NCBI GenBank assembly: GCA_938046755.1
Contig: CALIXC010000149.1
Location: 1 to 20,920 of the forward strand
From: an uncultured Lautropia sp.
GTDB lineage: Bacteria; Pseudomonadota; Gammaproteobacteria; Burkholderiales; Burkholderiaceae_E
Length of the DNA: 20,920 bases
Direction: 5' to 3'
Below are positions 14,917 to 20,920 of the stretch, piece after piece. Under the pieces are notes generated by a model that saw nothing but the letters and a program-made list of their open reading frames with translations, had not been told where the DNA came from and did not search any database. Position numbers and translations under genes: made by a program. Every line of letters starts with the position of its first letter. Position 1 is the first letter of the stretch.

Positions 14917-16437
14917 TCAACGCCGCCAGGTGGTGCCGGCGGGACCGTCTTCAAGGGTGATGCCGGCCTCGGCCAGCTGCTGGCGGATGGCGTCGGCCTC
15001 GGCGAAGTTCCGAGCCTTGCGGGCAGCCAATCGGGCGTCGACCAATGCCTGGATCGCATTATCGTCGAGATCGCCCTCATGAGCTGCTGCGCCGCGCAAT
15101 CCGTTGCGGCGCACGGCGACCGGATCCTGTCCCAGAAGCCCCAGCACGGCGGCCAGGCCGCGCAGCTGACGCTCGATGGCGGGATCACGGGTGCGGTTGA
15201 GATCAGTAGCCAGCTCGAACAGCACCGAGACAGCCACCGGGGTGTTGAAATCGTCGTCCATCGCCTCGGCAAAGCGCATGGCGCGCGGCTCGGACCAGTC
15301 AATGGCGGCCACGGCAGCCCGGGCAGCGTCACCGTCGGCGCAGACAGCAGCGGCAGCCTGCACCGCCTCGGCCGATGCTGCTGCGCCCTGCCCAGCCTGG
15401 CCTTCGACCTGAGCCTGTGCGGCCGGCCAGTCGGTCGAGAGCGCGTTGTAGAGACGCAGCAACGATTCGCGGGCGTCGTCGAGCCCGGCATCGGAATAAT
15501 TGACCTGGCTGCGGTAGTGCGAGCGGACGATGAAGAAGCGGATGACCTCGCCGTCGAACTTCTTCAGCACGTCGCGGATGGTGAAGAAGTTGCCCAGCGA
15601 CTTGGACATCTTCTCGCCATCGACCTGCACGAAGCCGTTGTGCAGCCAGTAGCGCACGAAGCTCTTGCCGCCCTCGGGGAAATAGGCGGCATCGCTCTGG
15701 GCAATCTCGTTCTCGTGGTGCGGGAACTGCAGGTCGGCACCACCGCCGTGAATGTCGAACTGCCGGCCCAGCAGCTTGGTGGACATGGCCGAGCACTCCA
15801 GGTGCCAGCCCGGGCGCCCCGGGCCGAACGGCCCCTGCCAGCAGGCCTCGGGCGGCTCCTCGGGCTTGGCAGCCTTCCAGAGCACGAAGTCGAACGGGTC
15901 TTCCTTGCCGGCGGCCACGGCCACGCGCTCACCGGCGCGCAGGTCATCGAGCGACTTGCCGCCCAGACGGCCATAGCCGGCAAAGCGCCGGACCCGAAAG
16001 AGCGTGTCGCCGTCGCCACTGCGGTAGGCGTAGCCGTTCTTTTCCAGCAGGCTCACCAGATCCAGCATCTGCGGCACGTATTGGGTGGCACGCGGTTCCA
16101 GGTCCGGGCGCTGGATGCCGAGCGCGGCCTCGTCCTCGTGCATGGCGGCGATGAAGCGGCCGGTAAGGCTGGAGAGCGTCTCGCCGTTCTCGACGGCGCG
16201 ACGGATGATCTTGTCGTCGATGTCGGTGATGTTGCGCACGTAGGTGACCTGGTAGCCACGCGCGCGTAGCCAGCGCTGCACCACGTCGAAGGCCACCAGC
16301 ATCCGCGCATGGCCGATATGGCAGTAGTCGTAGACCGTCATGCCGCAGACATACAGCCCCACCCGCCCCGCTTCGAGGGGCTGGAAGTCTTCCTTGCGAC
16401 GGGTCAGGGAGTTGTAGAGCTTGAGCGTCCGGGCCAT
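14917..16437 (-). CDS. cysS: Cysteinyl-tRNA synthetase
   Basis: A 506-residue class I synthetase that charges tRNA-Cys. The ATP motifs are CHIGHAR (HIGH at 40-43) and KMSKS (276-280). The zinc ligands that select cysteine are Cys31, Cys215, His240 and Glu244, in the positions expected from the E. coli enzyme. An insert of about 40 residues near 380-425, rich in Ala, Gln and Glu, makes it longer than the 461-residue E. coli protein; this region lies between the catalytic core and the anticodon-binding part. The start at MARTLKLYNS is the conserved family start; the frame stays open 61 codons upstream. It has no clear ribosome-binding site. It heads the cysS-accA-tilS group. Confidence 0.96.
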   Translation of the reverse strand: MARTLKLYNSLTRRKEDFQPLEAGRVGLYVCGMTVYDYCHIGHARMLVAFDVVQRWLRARGYQVTYVRNITDIDDKIIRRAVENGETLSSLTGRFIAAMHEDEAALGIQRPDLEPRATQYVPQMLDLVSLLEKNGYAYRSGDGDTLFRVRRFAGYGRLGGKSLDDLRAGERVAVAAGKEDPFDFVLWKAAKPEEPPEACWQGPFGPGRPGWHLECSAMSTKLLGRQFDIHGGGADLQFPHHENEIAQSDAAYFPEGGKSFVRYWLHNGFVQVDGEKMSKSLGNFFTIRDVLKKFDGEVIRFFIVRSHYRSQVNYSDAGLDDARESLLRLYNALSTDWPAAQAQVEGQAGQGAAASAEAVQAAAAVCADGDAARAAVAAIDWSEPRAMRFAEAMDDDFNTPVAVSVLFELATDLNRTRDPAIERQLRGLAAVLGLLGQDPVAVRRNGLRGAAAHEGDLDDNAIQALVDARLAARKARNFAEADAIRQQLAEAGITLEDGPAGTTWRR

Positions 16438-16778
16438 GGAGGGTCGACGGTAGGGAACGGAAAAATGGATGAAAAGGGAGGGCACGACAGACGACGGCAC
16501 CTGGAACACCTGGTTCCATGCCTGGAACAGGCCGGGGAAACCTGTGGCCACCGCACCTGTGGCGCACACCCCAAGCGCTGGCCGGGCTGCAAGGACAAAT
16601 GCACATGCCGCCCGCTGCACGCTCTAGAATGCCGCACTAAACTCAGAGTGTAACCGACAGTCGTGGATCGACCCCGCACTGCAACGGTATTTCAGGGAGC
16701 ATGACATCGCCTGCACGCCCGCTCGCCTTGGCCTGCCCCTGTCCTTTGCACCCATTCCGTCTCATCCGTTCGTCGCCC
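16438..16778. other. Divergent intergenic region between cysS and the TPR gene
   Basis: No gene is visible apart from a possible N-terminal extension of the TPR protein from an ATG at 16701. It contains two direct copies of CCTGGAACA (16500-16508 and 16521-16529) with an inverted GTTCCA (16513-16518) between them, and a repeated CACCTGTGGC-like element further on. A TAGAAT box at 16625-16630 could be the -10 element for the TPR gene, but no good -35 box matches it. Confidence 0.45.
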
Positions 16779-17666
16779 ATGCCCACCGTTTCTTCCCTGC
16801 CCGCCTCCCTGTTGCGAATGGCACTGCTGCCGACGCTGATTCTGGTCGCCCTCCAGGCAAGCGCTGCCGACAGCGCATCGACCCAGCGGCTGGACAGCGC
16901 CATCATGTCCTCACACGGCGCCCTGGTCGAGACGAGCACCGACGAAGCGACAGCCAGCACGCAGGACAGCAGCCAGGGGGATGCCGCATCGGCCCAGGCC
17001 TCGCGCGCCTCGGCGGACAGCAATTCAGGCAATGACGGGGCGGATGCCAGCCTGGTCGATCCCCTGCCGATCAATCGCGGAGGCCAGCCCGCCGATGCCC
17101 GTGCCGAGCTGGAGAACCAGCGCCGGCAGGCGCAGGCGGCCCTGAACCGGCGCGATCCGGCCCGGGCGCTGGCCATGGCCAATGCGGCCCTGCAGGAGGC
17201 ACCGGGGGATGCCCGGCTGCGCTTCCTGAAAGGGCTGGCGCTCTTTCAGCTCAGGCGGATGACCGATGCCGAGCACGAGTTCAACGGGCTGATCGAGGAG
17301 TATCCCGAGCTGCCCGAGCCCTACAACAACCTGGCCGTGGTCCGGGCTGCCCAGGGGAACCTGGAGGGCGCCCGCGATGCCCTAGAGGCCGCCATCCGCT
17401 CGGTCCCCGACTACGAGGTGGCCTACCAGAACTTGGGCGATCTGTACCTGCAGCTGGCGGCACAGCGCTGGCGCCATGCCCAGAAGCTGGCGCCCAGCCC
17501 CGTGCGCGCCACCCGGCTGAAAGCGCTGGAGACGCTGCTCGAACCGTCCACCGACCGTTCTTCGGGTGAGGCTTTCCGTTCCGTCACACGGCCGGCAGAA
17601 TCGGCCGTCAGGCATGCCCCCGCGGTCGAATCCACGACACCCCACAGGTCTTCGCCAACAGAATGA
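16779..17666 (+). CDS. Secreted tetratricopeptide-repeat protein
   Basis: A 295-residue exported protein. From this ATG the N-terminus is a typical signal peptide (a hydrophobic run LLPTLILVAL ending at QASAAD), then a Ser/Ala/Asp/Thr-rich low-complexity stretch to about residue 105. TPR units follow: NRRDPARALAMANAALQEAPGDARLRFLKGLALFQL, then AEHEFNGLIEEYPELPEPYNNLAVVRAAQGN, then ARDALEAAIRSVPDYEVAYQNLGDLYLQLA. TPR domains bind other proteins; the partner is unknown. An alternative ATG at 16701 has AGGGAG only one base away and would add 26 residues before the signal peptide, so I prefer 16779. A TPR gene upstream of the cyclophilin gene is a common Burkholderiales arrangement. Confidence 0.85.
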   Translation: MPTVSSLPASLLRMALLPTLILVALQASAADSASTQRLDSAIMSSHGALVETSTDEATASTQDSSQGDAASAQASRASADSNSGNDGADASLVDPLPINRGGQPADARAELENQRRQAQAALNRRDPARALAMANAALQEAPGDARLRFLKGLALFQLRRMTDAEHEFNGLIEEYPELPEPYNNLAVVRAAQGNLEGARDALEAAIRSVPDYEVAYQNLGDLYLQLAAQRWRHAQKLAPSPVRATRLKALETLLEPSTDRSSGEAFRSVTRPAESAVRHAPAVESTTPHRSSPTE

Positions 17667-17798
17667 TCCGTCCCGCGCCGGGCTGGGCCACACGATCCCG
17701 TGGCCCATCCGGTCGGACGCCCACGCCGCCGGCTGCCCGGGCCTGATGCCCGTACCCGGCCTTCATGACAAACCGTTTTTCACAGGAGCAACACCCTC

Positions 17799-18398
17799 AT
17801 GACCCGTTTCACCCGTCCCCACTCCCTGCTGTCGCCCGTTCTGGCCCTGCTCACCGGCGCCCTGCTGATGTCGGGCCCGTCCGATGGCGTCGCCGCCGAA
17901 GCTGCACCGAAGGTGCGGATGAAAACCTCGCTGGGTGAGATGGTGATCGAGCTGTACCCGGAAAAAGCCCCCAAGACCGTCGAGAACTTCCTGAAGTACG
18001 TCGACGACGGCTTCTACAAGGACACGATCTTCCACCGCGTGATCGGCAACTTCATGATCCAGGGCGGCGGTTTCGACGCAAAGATGCAGCAGAAGCCCAC
18101 CCGCAGCCCGATCCCGCTGGAGTCGCGCAACGGCCTGAAGAACGACCGCGGCACCATCGCCATGGCCCGCACCAGCGTGCCTGACTCCGCCACCGCCCAG
18201 TTCTTCATCAACACCGTCAACAACAACGGCCTGAACTACCCGCAGCCGGACGGCAACGGCTATGCCGTGTTCGGCAAGGTGATCGAGGGCATGGAGACCG
18301 TGGACAAGATCGCCCAGGTGCAGACCACCCGCGCCGGCATGCATGCCGACGTGCCGCGTGAGCCGGTGATCATCGAATCGGTCGAGCGGGTCAAGTAA
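17799..18398 (+). CDS. ppiA: Periplasmic cyclophilin-type peptidyl-prolyl isomerase
   Basis: A 199-residue cyclophilin that speeds cis-trans isomerisation at proline bonds in the periplasm. The N-terminus is a signal peptide with a hydrophobic core (LLSPVLALLTGALLM) and an Ala-rich cleavage region near residues 33-36. The catalytic core is present: FHRVI with Arg80, FMIQGGGF with Phe85 and Gln88, and ARTSVPDSATAQFFIN. YAVFGKVIEGMETVDKI is the usual C-terminal core strand. An AGGAG site ten bases upstream supports the ATG. lpxH starts three bases after its stop, so the two are almost certainly one operon. In many relatives a second, cytoplasmic cyclophilin gene (ppiB) sits here; none is present. 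Confidence 0.93.
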   Translation: MTRFTRPHSLLSPVLALLTGALLMSGPSDGVAAEAAPKVRMKTSLGEMVIELYPEKAPKTVENFLKYVDDGFYKDTIFHRVIGNFMIQGGGFDAKMQQKPTRSPIPLESRNGLKNDRGTIAMARTSVPDSATAQFFINTVNNNGLNYPQPDGNGYAVFGKVIEGMETVDKIAQVQTTRAGMHADVPREPVIIESVERVK

Positions 18399-18401
18399 GC
18401 C

Positions 18402-19214
18402 GTGTCCGGCGCCGCCCTGCCCAGCCTGCCCGATCCCGACCGGGTGCTGTTCGCCTCGGACATGCACCTGGACGACCGCCATCCGGCACTGGTCGAGCGC
18501 TTCCTGACCGAGCTGGCCGCACGCCTGCAGGCCACGCCGGCATCGGGCAGCACGCTCTTCCTGCTGGGGGATCTCTTCGAGTACTGGATCGGCGACGATG
18601 CCGTGGGGCCGGCCGCGCAGCGGCTGGCAGCACTGCTGCACGGCTTCGCTGCCCAGGGCGGCCAGGTCTTCCTGATGCACGGCAACCGGGATTTCCTGAT
18701 CGATTCACCGCTGCCCGGCCAGCCCGGGCACCCCACCTACAGCCAGCGCTGCGGCGCCACGCTGCTCGCCGACCCCACCGTGGTGGAGATCGGCGGCCAG
18801 CGGGTGCTGCTCTCGCATGGCGATCCGCTGTGCACCGACGACGTGCCCTACCAGCAATGGCGTGCCCAGTGCCGCCAGCCAGCCTGGCAGGCCGAGCTGC
18901 TGGCGCGCAGCGTGCCCGAGCGCGTTGCGCTGGCGCAATCGCTGCGTCAGCAGAGCGCCCAGCAGCAACAGAGCGCGGCCGTGCTGGCCGACGTGAACCG
19001 CGATGCCGTGAACGCAGCCATGGATGCCCACGACTGCCCGGTCCTGGTGCATGGCCACACCCATCGCCCCGCCCTGCATCGCTGGTCACATCCGAGTGGC
19101 CAGCGTACCCGCTGGGTGTTGAGTGACTGGACCGAAGGCGACGCCTCAACCCCGCCGCGCGGTCACGTCATGTCCTTCGCCGAAGGCATGGCGCTGCCCA
19201 TCGCCGCAGACTGA
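18402..19214 (+). CDS. lpxH: UDP-2,3-diacylglucosamine diphosphatase
   Basis: A 270-residue calcineurin-like metallophosphoesterase that hydrolyses UDP-2,3-diacylglucosamine to lipid X, the fourth step of lipid A synthesis, at the inner membrane. Metal-binding motifs are in order: SDMHL (Asp20, His22), GDLFEYWIGDD (Asp57), GNRDFL (Asn95), SHGD (His139) and HGHTHRP (217-223). The start is GTG, three bases after the ppiA stop, with a weak GAGCGGG site inside ppiA. The protein is somewhat longer than the 240-residue E. coli enzyme, with a Gln-rich stretch near 183-190. Its last 52 bases overlap the end of trmJ on the opposite strand. Confidence 0.95.
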   Translation: MSGAALPSLPDPDRVLFASDMHLDDRHPALVERFLTELAARLQATPASGSTLFLLGDLFEYWIGDDAVGPAAQRLAALLHGFAAQGGQVFLMHGNRDFLIDSPLPGQPGHPTYSQRCGATLLADPTVVEIGGQRVLLSHGDPLCTDDVPYQQWRAQCRQPAWQAELLARSVPERVALAQSLRQQSAQQQQSAAVLADVNRDAVNAAMDAHDCPVLVHGHTHRPALHRWSHPSGQRTRWVLSDWTEGDASTPPRGHVMSFAEGMALPIAAD

Positions 19215-20146
19215 GCGCACTTCGTCTGCCGATCGATGTCACGGCAGATGCCGCGCAGCAGATCCACCTCGGCCGGCGTCAGCGACGTACGGCCAAACAG
19301 ATGCCGCAGCCGGGCCATCAGCCGCCGCGGCTGGGCAGGGTCGAGTGTGCCCAGCGCCGCCAAGCTGCTCTCGGCATGCCGATACAGCCCTTCCACGGCC
19401 CCCAGATCGGCCAGTCTTTCACCGGGCCGGGACCCCCGCCTGCCATCATGGCGCACGCCAGCCTCCAGACTTTCCTCATCTCCACGACCGCGCACATCCG
19501 TCGGATATCCATCCACGGCACGGGCCAGCTCTCCGCTCGGCGCTCCACCTGATGCGGAATCCCCACTGATCATGGCACGCGCCGCCTCCCGCTCCAGCAC
19601 CGCCTGCCGCAGCGAGAACGCCACGATCTGCACCGCCTGCGCCAGGTTCAGCGAACTGTAGTCGGCATCCGCCGGAATGGTGAGCCAGCGCTGGCACCGC
19701 GCCATCTCGGCCGTGCCCAGCCCGGTACGCTCGGTACCGAAGACAAAAGCCACCCGCTGCACCTGTCCGGCCGACAGCATGGCCAGCACCTCGGCACACA
19801 GCGGCCCCGGAAAGGCTGGCGGCGGGCCGAATTCCCGCCCCTCGGCGCTGACCGCCACGGCCAGCTGGCAGTCAGCCAGCGCCGCGTCCAGACTGGGACG
19901 GCTGCCCACCTGGGCCAGCCGCACCTCCGCACCAGCGGCCAGAGCGAGCGCCCCCGCATCTTCACGGAACGCGGCGTCACGCGGTGCCGCCACCATCAGA
20001 TCGGGGATGCCCATGGTAGTGAGCGCCCGTACGGCCGACCCGATGTTGGCCGACAGGCTGGGCGAAACCAGCACGAACCGGCAGGCATCCAGCAGGTGTT
20101 GGCTGAACGCATCCAGTTTGCGGTGCGTTTCTGAACGCTCGGTCAT
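19163..20146 (-). CDS. trmJ: tRNA (cytidine/uridine-2'-O-)-methyltransferase TrmJ
   Basis: A 327-residue SPOUT-fold RNA methyltransferase that puts a 2'-O-methyl group on position 32 of tRNAs using S-adenosylmethionine. The trefoil-knot motifs are FVLVSPSLSANIGSAVRAL (24-42), FVFGTERTGL (134-143) and ADYSSLNLAQAVQIVAF (161-177). The C-terminal part after about residue 190 contains a Gly/Ser/Arg-rich insert, then a helical tail. I chose MTERSETHRK at 20146; the frame stays open upstream across the suhB start, which is unlikely to be coding. No clear ribosome-binding site is seen. It is divergent from suhB by only 43 bases and convergent with lpxH with a coding overlap. Confidence 0.92.
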   Translation of the reverse strand: MTERSETHRKLDAFSQHLLDACRFVLVSPSLSANIGSAVRALTTMGIPDLMVAAPRDAAFREDAGALALAAGAEVRLAQVGSRPSLDAALADCQLAVAVSAEGREFGPPPAFPGPLCAEVLAMLSAGQVQRVAFVFGTERTGLGTAEMARCQRWLTIPADADYSSLNLAQAVQIVAFSLRQAVLEREAARAMISGDSASGGAPSGELARAVDGYPTDVRGRGDEESLEAGVRHDGRRGSRPGERLADLGAVEGLYRHAESSLAALGTLDPAQPRRLMARLRHLFGRTSLTPAEVDLLRGICRDIDRQTKCAQSAAMGSAMPSAKDMT

Positions 20147-20189
20147 TTGTTGATGTAGAATTTTGGAATTGTTCTTCTGAAGAGTCACC
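20147..20189. promoter_or_regulatory. Short divergent promoter region of trmJ and suhB
   Basis: Only 43 bases separate the two start codons. The stretch is AT-rich compared with its surroundings and contains TAGAAT (20156-20161), a possible -10 box for suhB, and GAAGAG (20179-20184) as its likely ribosome-binding site. A -35 box for suhB would lie inside trmJ and is poor. Confidence 0.4.
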
Positions 20190-20920
20190 ATGCATCCGAT
20201 GCTCAATGTCGCCGTGCGTGCCGCACGGCAGGCTGGCCGACTGATCAACCGCGCCAGTGTCGACATCGAAACGGTGCAGATCACCCGCAAGGACCGCAAC
20301 GACTTCGTCACTGAGGTGGACCATGCTTCCGAAGCCGCCATCATCGAGACGTTGCTTGCGGCCTACCCAGACCACGCAATCTTAGCGGAGGAATCCGGCT
20401 TCCAGTCCGGCAGGTCCACCTCGGTCGACACTCCACTGAAGGACGTGGAGCACGTCTGGATCATCGATCCGCTGGACGGCACCACCAACTTCATTCATGG
20501 TCTGCCTCATTACTGCATCTCCATCGCCCTGATGGAGCGCGGCGTGATCACCCAGGCACTGATCTTCGATCCCAACCGCAACGAACTGTTCACCGCCACC
20601 CGTGGCCGCGGCGCCTTCCTCAACGACCGCCGCATCCGCGCCAGCAAGCGCTTCCGTTTGGAAGATTCGCTGCTGGGCACGGGCTTCCCTTTCCGTCGCC
20701 ACCAGGACGAGGACGCCTACCTGACAGTGCTGCGCCCGCTGGTCGACAAGGGCGCCATCATGCGCCGCTCGGGCTCGGCTGCGCTGGATCTGGCCTATGT
20801 GGCGACCGGCCGCTTCGACGCCTTCTTCGAACTGGGGCTCAAGCCCTGGGACGTGGCTGCCGGCAGCCTGCTGGTCACCGAGGATGCCTGCGACCGGGAC
20901 ACCGGCCAGAAGACCCTGCG
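20190..20920 (+). CDS. suhB: Inositol-1-monophosphatase family protein SuhB, 3' end cut by the window
   Basis: The first 243 codons of a magnesium-dependent inositol monophosphatase-family protein; the rest lies beyond the right edge. The metal-site motifs are complete: EESG (Glu67/68), WIIDPLDGTTNF (Asp93, Asp96, Thr98) and KPWDVAAG (Asp221). In enterobacteria SuhB also joins the NusA/NusB/NusE rRNA antitermination complex; whether that holds here is inference. The ATG has a GAAGAG site six bases away and MHPMLNVAVRAARQAG is the conserved family start. Only about 25 residues should be missing at the C-terminus. The gene is divergent from trmJ. Confidence 0.94.
   Translation, partial: MHPMLNVAVRAARQAGRLINRASVDIETVQITRKDRNDFVTEVDHASEAAIIETLLAAYPDHAILAEESGFQSGRSTSVDTPLKDVEHVWIIDPLDGTTNFIHGLPHYCISIALMERGVITQALIFDPNRNELFTATRGRGAFLNDRRIRASKRFRLEDSLLGTGFPFRRHQDEDAYLTVLRPLVDKGAIMRRSGSAALDLAYVATGRFDAFFELGLKPWDVAAGSLLVTEDACDRDTGQKTL

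Noticed and set aside
13736..16269. Two long plus-strand frames (448 and 455 codons) opposite accA and cysS
   Set aside because: Both are antisense to strongly conserved genes and have reverse-frame composition.
1..20920. CRISPR array, insertion sequence, integrase or phage genes
   Set aside because: No regularly spaced direct repeats and no transposase, integrase or phage-type proteins are seen on either strand.

Overview
The window is GC-rich and densely coded. Its gene content points to a betaproteobacterium of the order Burkholderiales: a cysS-accA-tilS-lysC-tRNA-Ser block on one strand lies back to back with a TPR protein-cyclophilin-lpxH block and a trmJ/suhB divergent pair. A Lautropia-like genus is possible, but that is only a guess from the gene set and base composition. 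Two genes are cut by the window edges: a sugar aminotransferase at the left and suhB at the right.

Left part (1-5000), accessory in character. A PLP-dependent DegT/DnrJ/EryC1 sugar aminotransferase (cell-surface polysaccharide type) is followed on the other strand by a Phd/YefM antitoxin and PIN-domain toxin pair. The pair has its own promoter and a perfect operator-like palindrome. Next come two minus-strand genes, an OsmC-like protein that lacks the second cysteine and an acyl-CoA-dehydrogenase-like flavoprotein, separated by two perfect stem-loops. A PfkB/fructokinase-type sugar kinase is then read on the plus strand.

Middle part (5000-10600). macA and macB, a periplasmic adaptor and an ABC transporter of the MacAB type, form a plus-strand operon with no TolC-like partner in view. 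The macB stop codon abuts the stop codon of fhs (formate-tetrahydrofolate ligase) on the opposite strand. Upstream of fhs is a tRNA-Ser(GCU) gene with an intrinsic terminator. One arm of that terminator can also pair with a second, longer partner.

Right part (10600-20920), the housekeeping core. On the minus strand, in transcription order, are cysS, accA, tilS, lysC (with its own likely promoter and a leader of about 170 nt) and tRNA-Ser. These serve tRNA charging and modification, fatty-acid synthesis and aspartate-family amino-acid synthesis. On the plus strand are a secreted TPR protein, a periplasmic cyclophilin and lpxH (lipid A synthesis). lpxH runs tail to tail into trmJ (tRNA methyltransferase) with a 52-bp coding overlap, and trmJ is divergent from suhB.

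I found no CRISPR array, no intact insertion sequence, no integrase and no phage genes. I did not find a clear undescribed multi-gene system. The best leads are the alternative hairpins between tRNA-Ser and fhs, the OsmC/flavoprotein pair, the in-frame minicistron before macA, and the long lysC leader.
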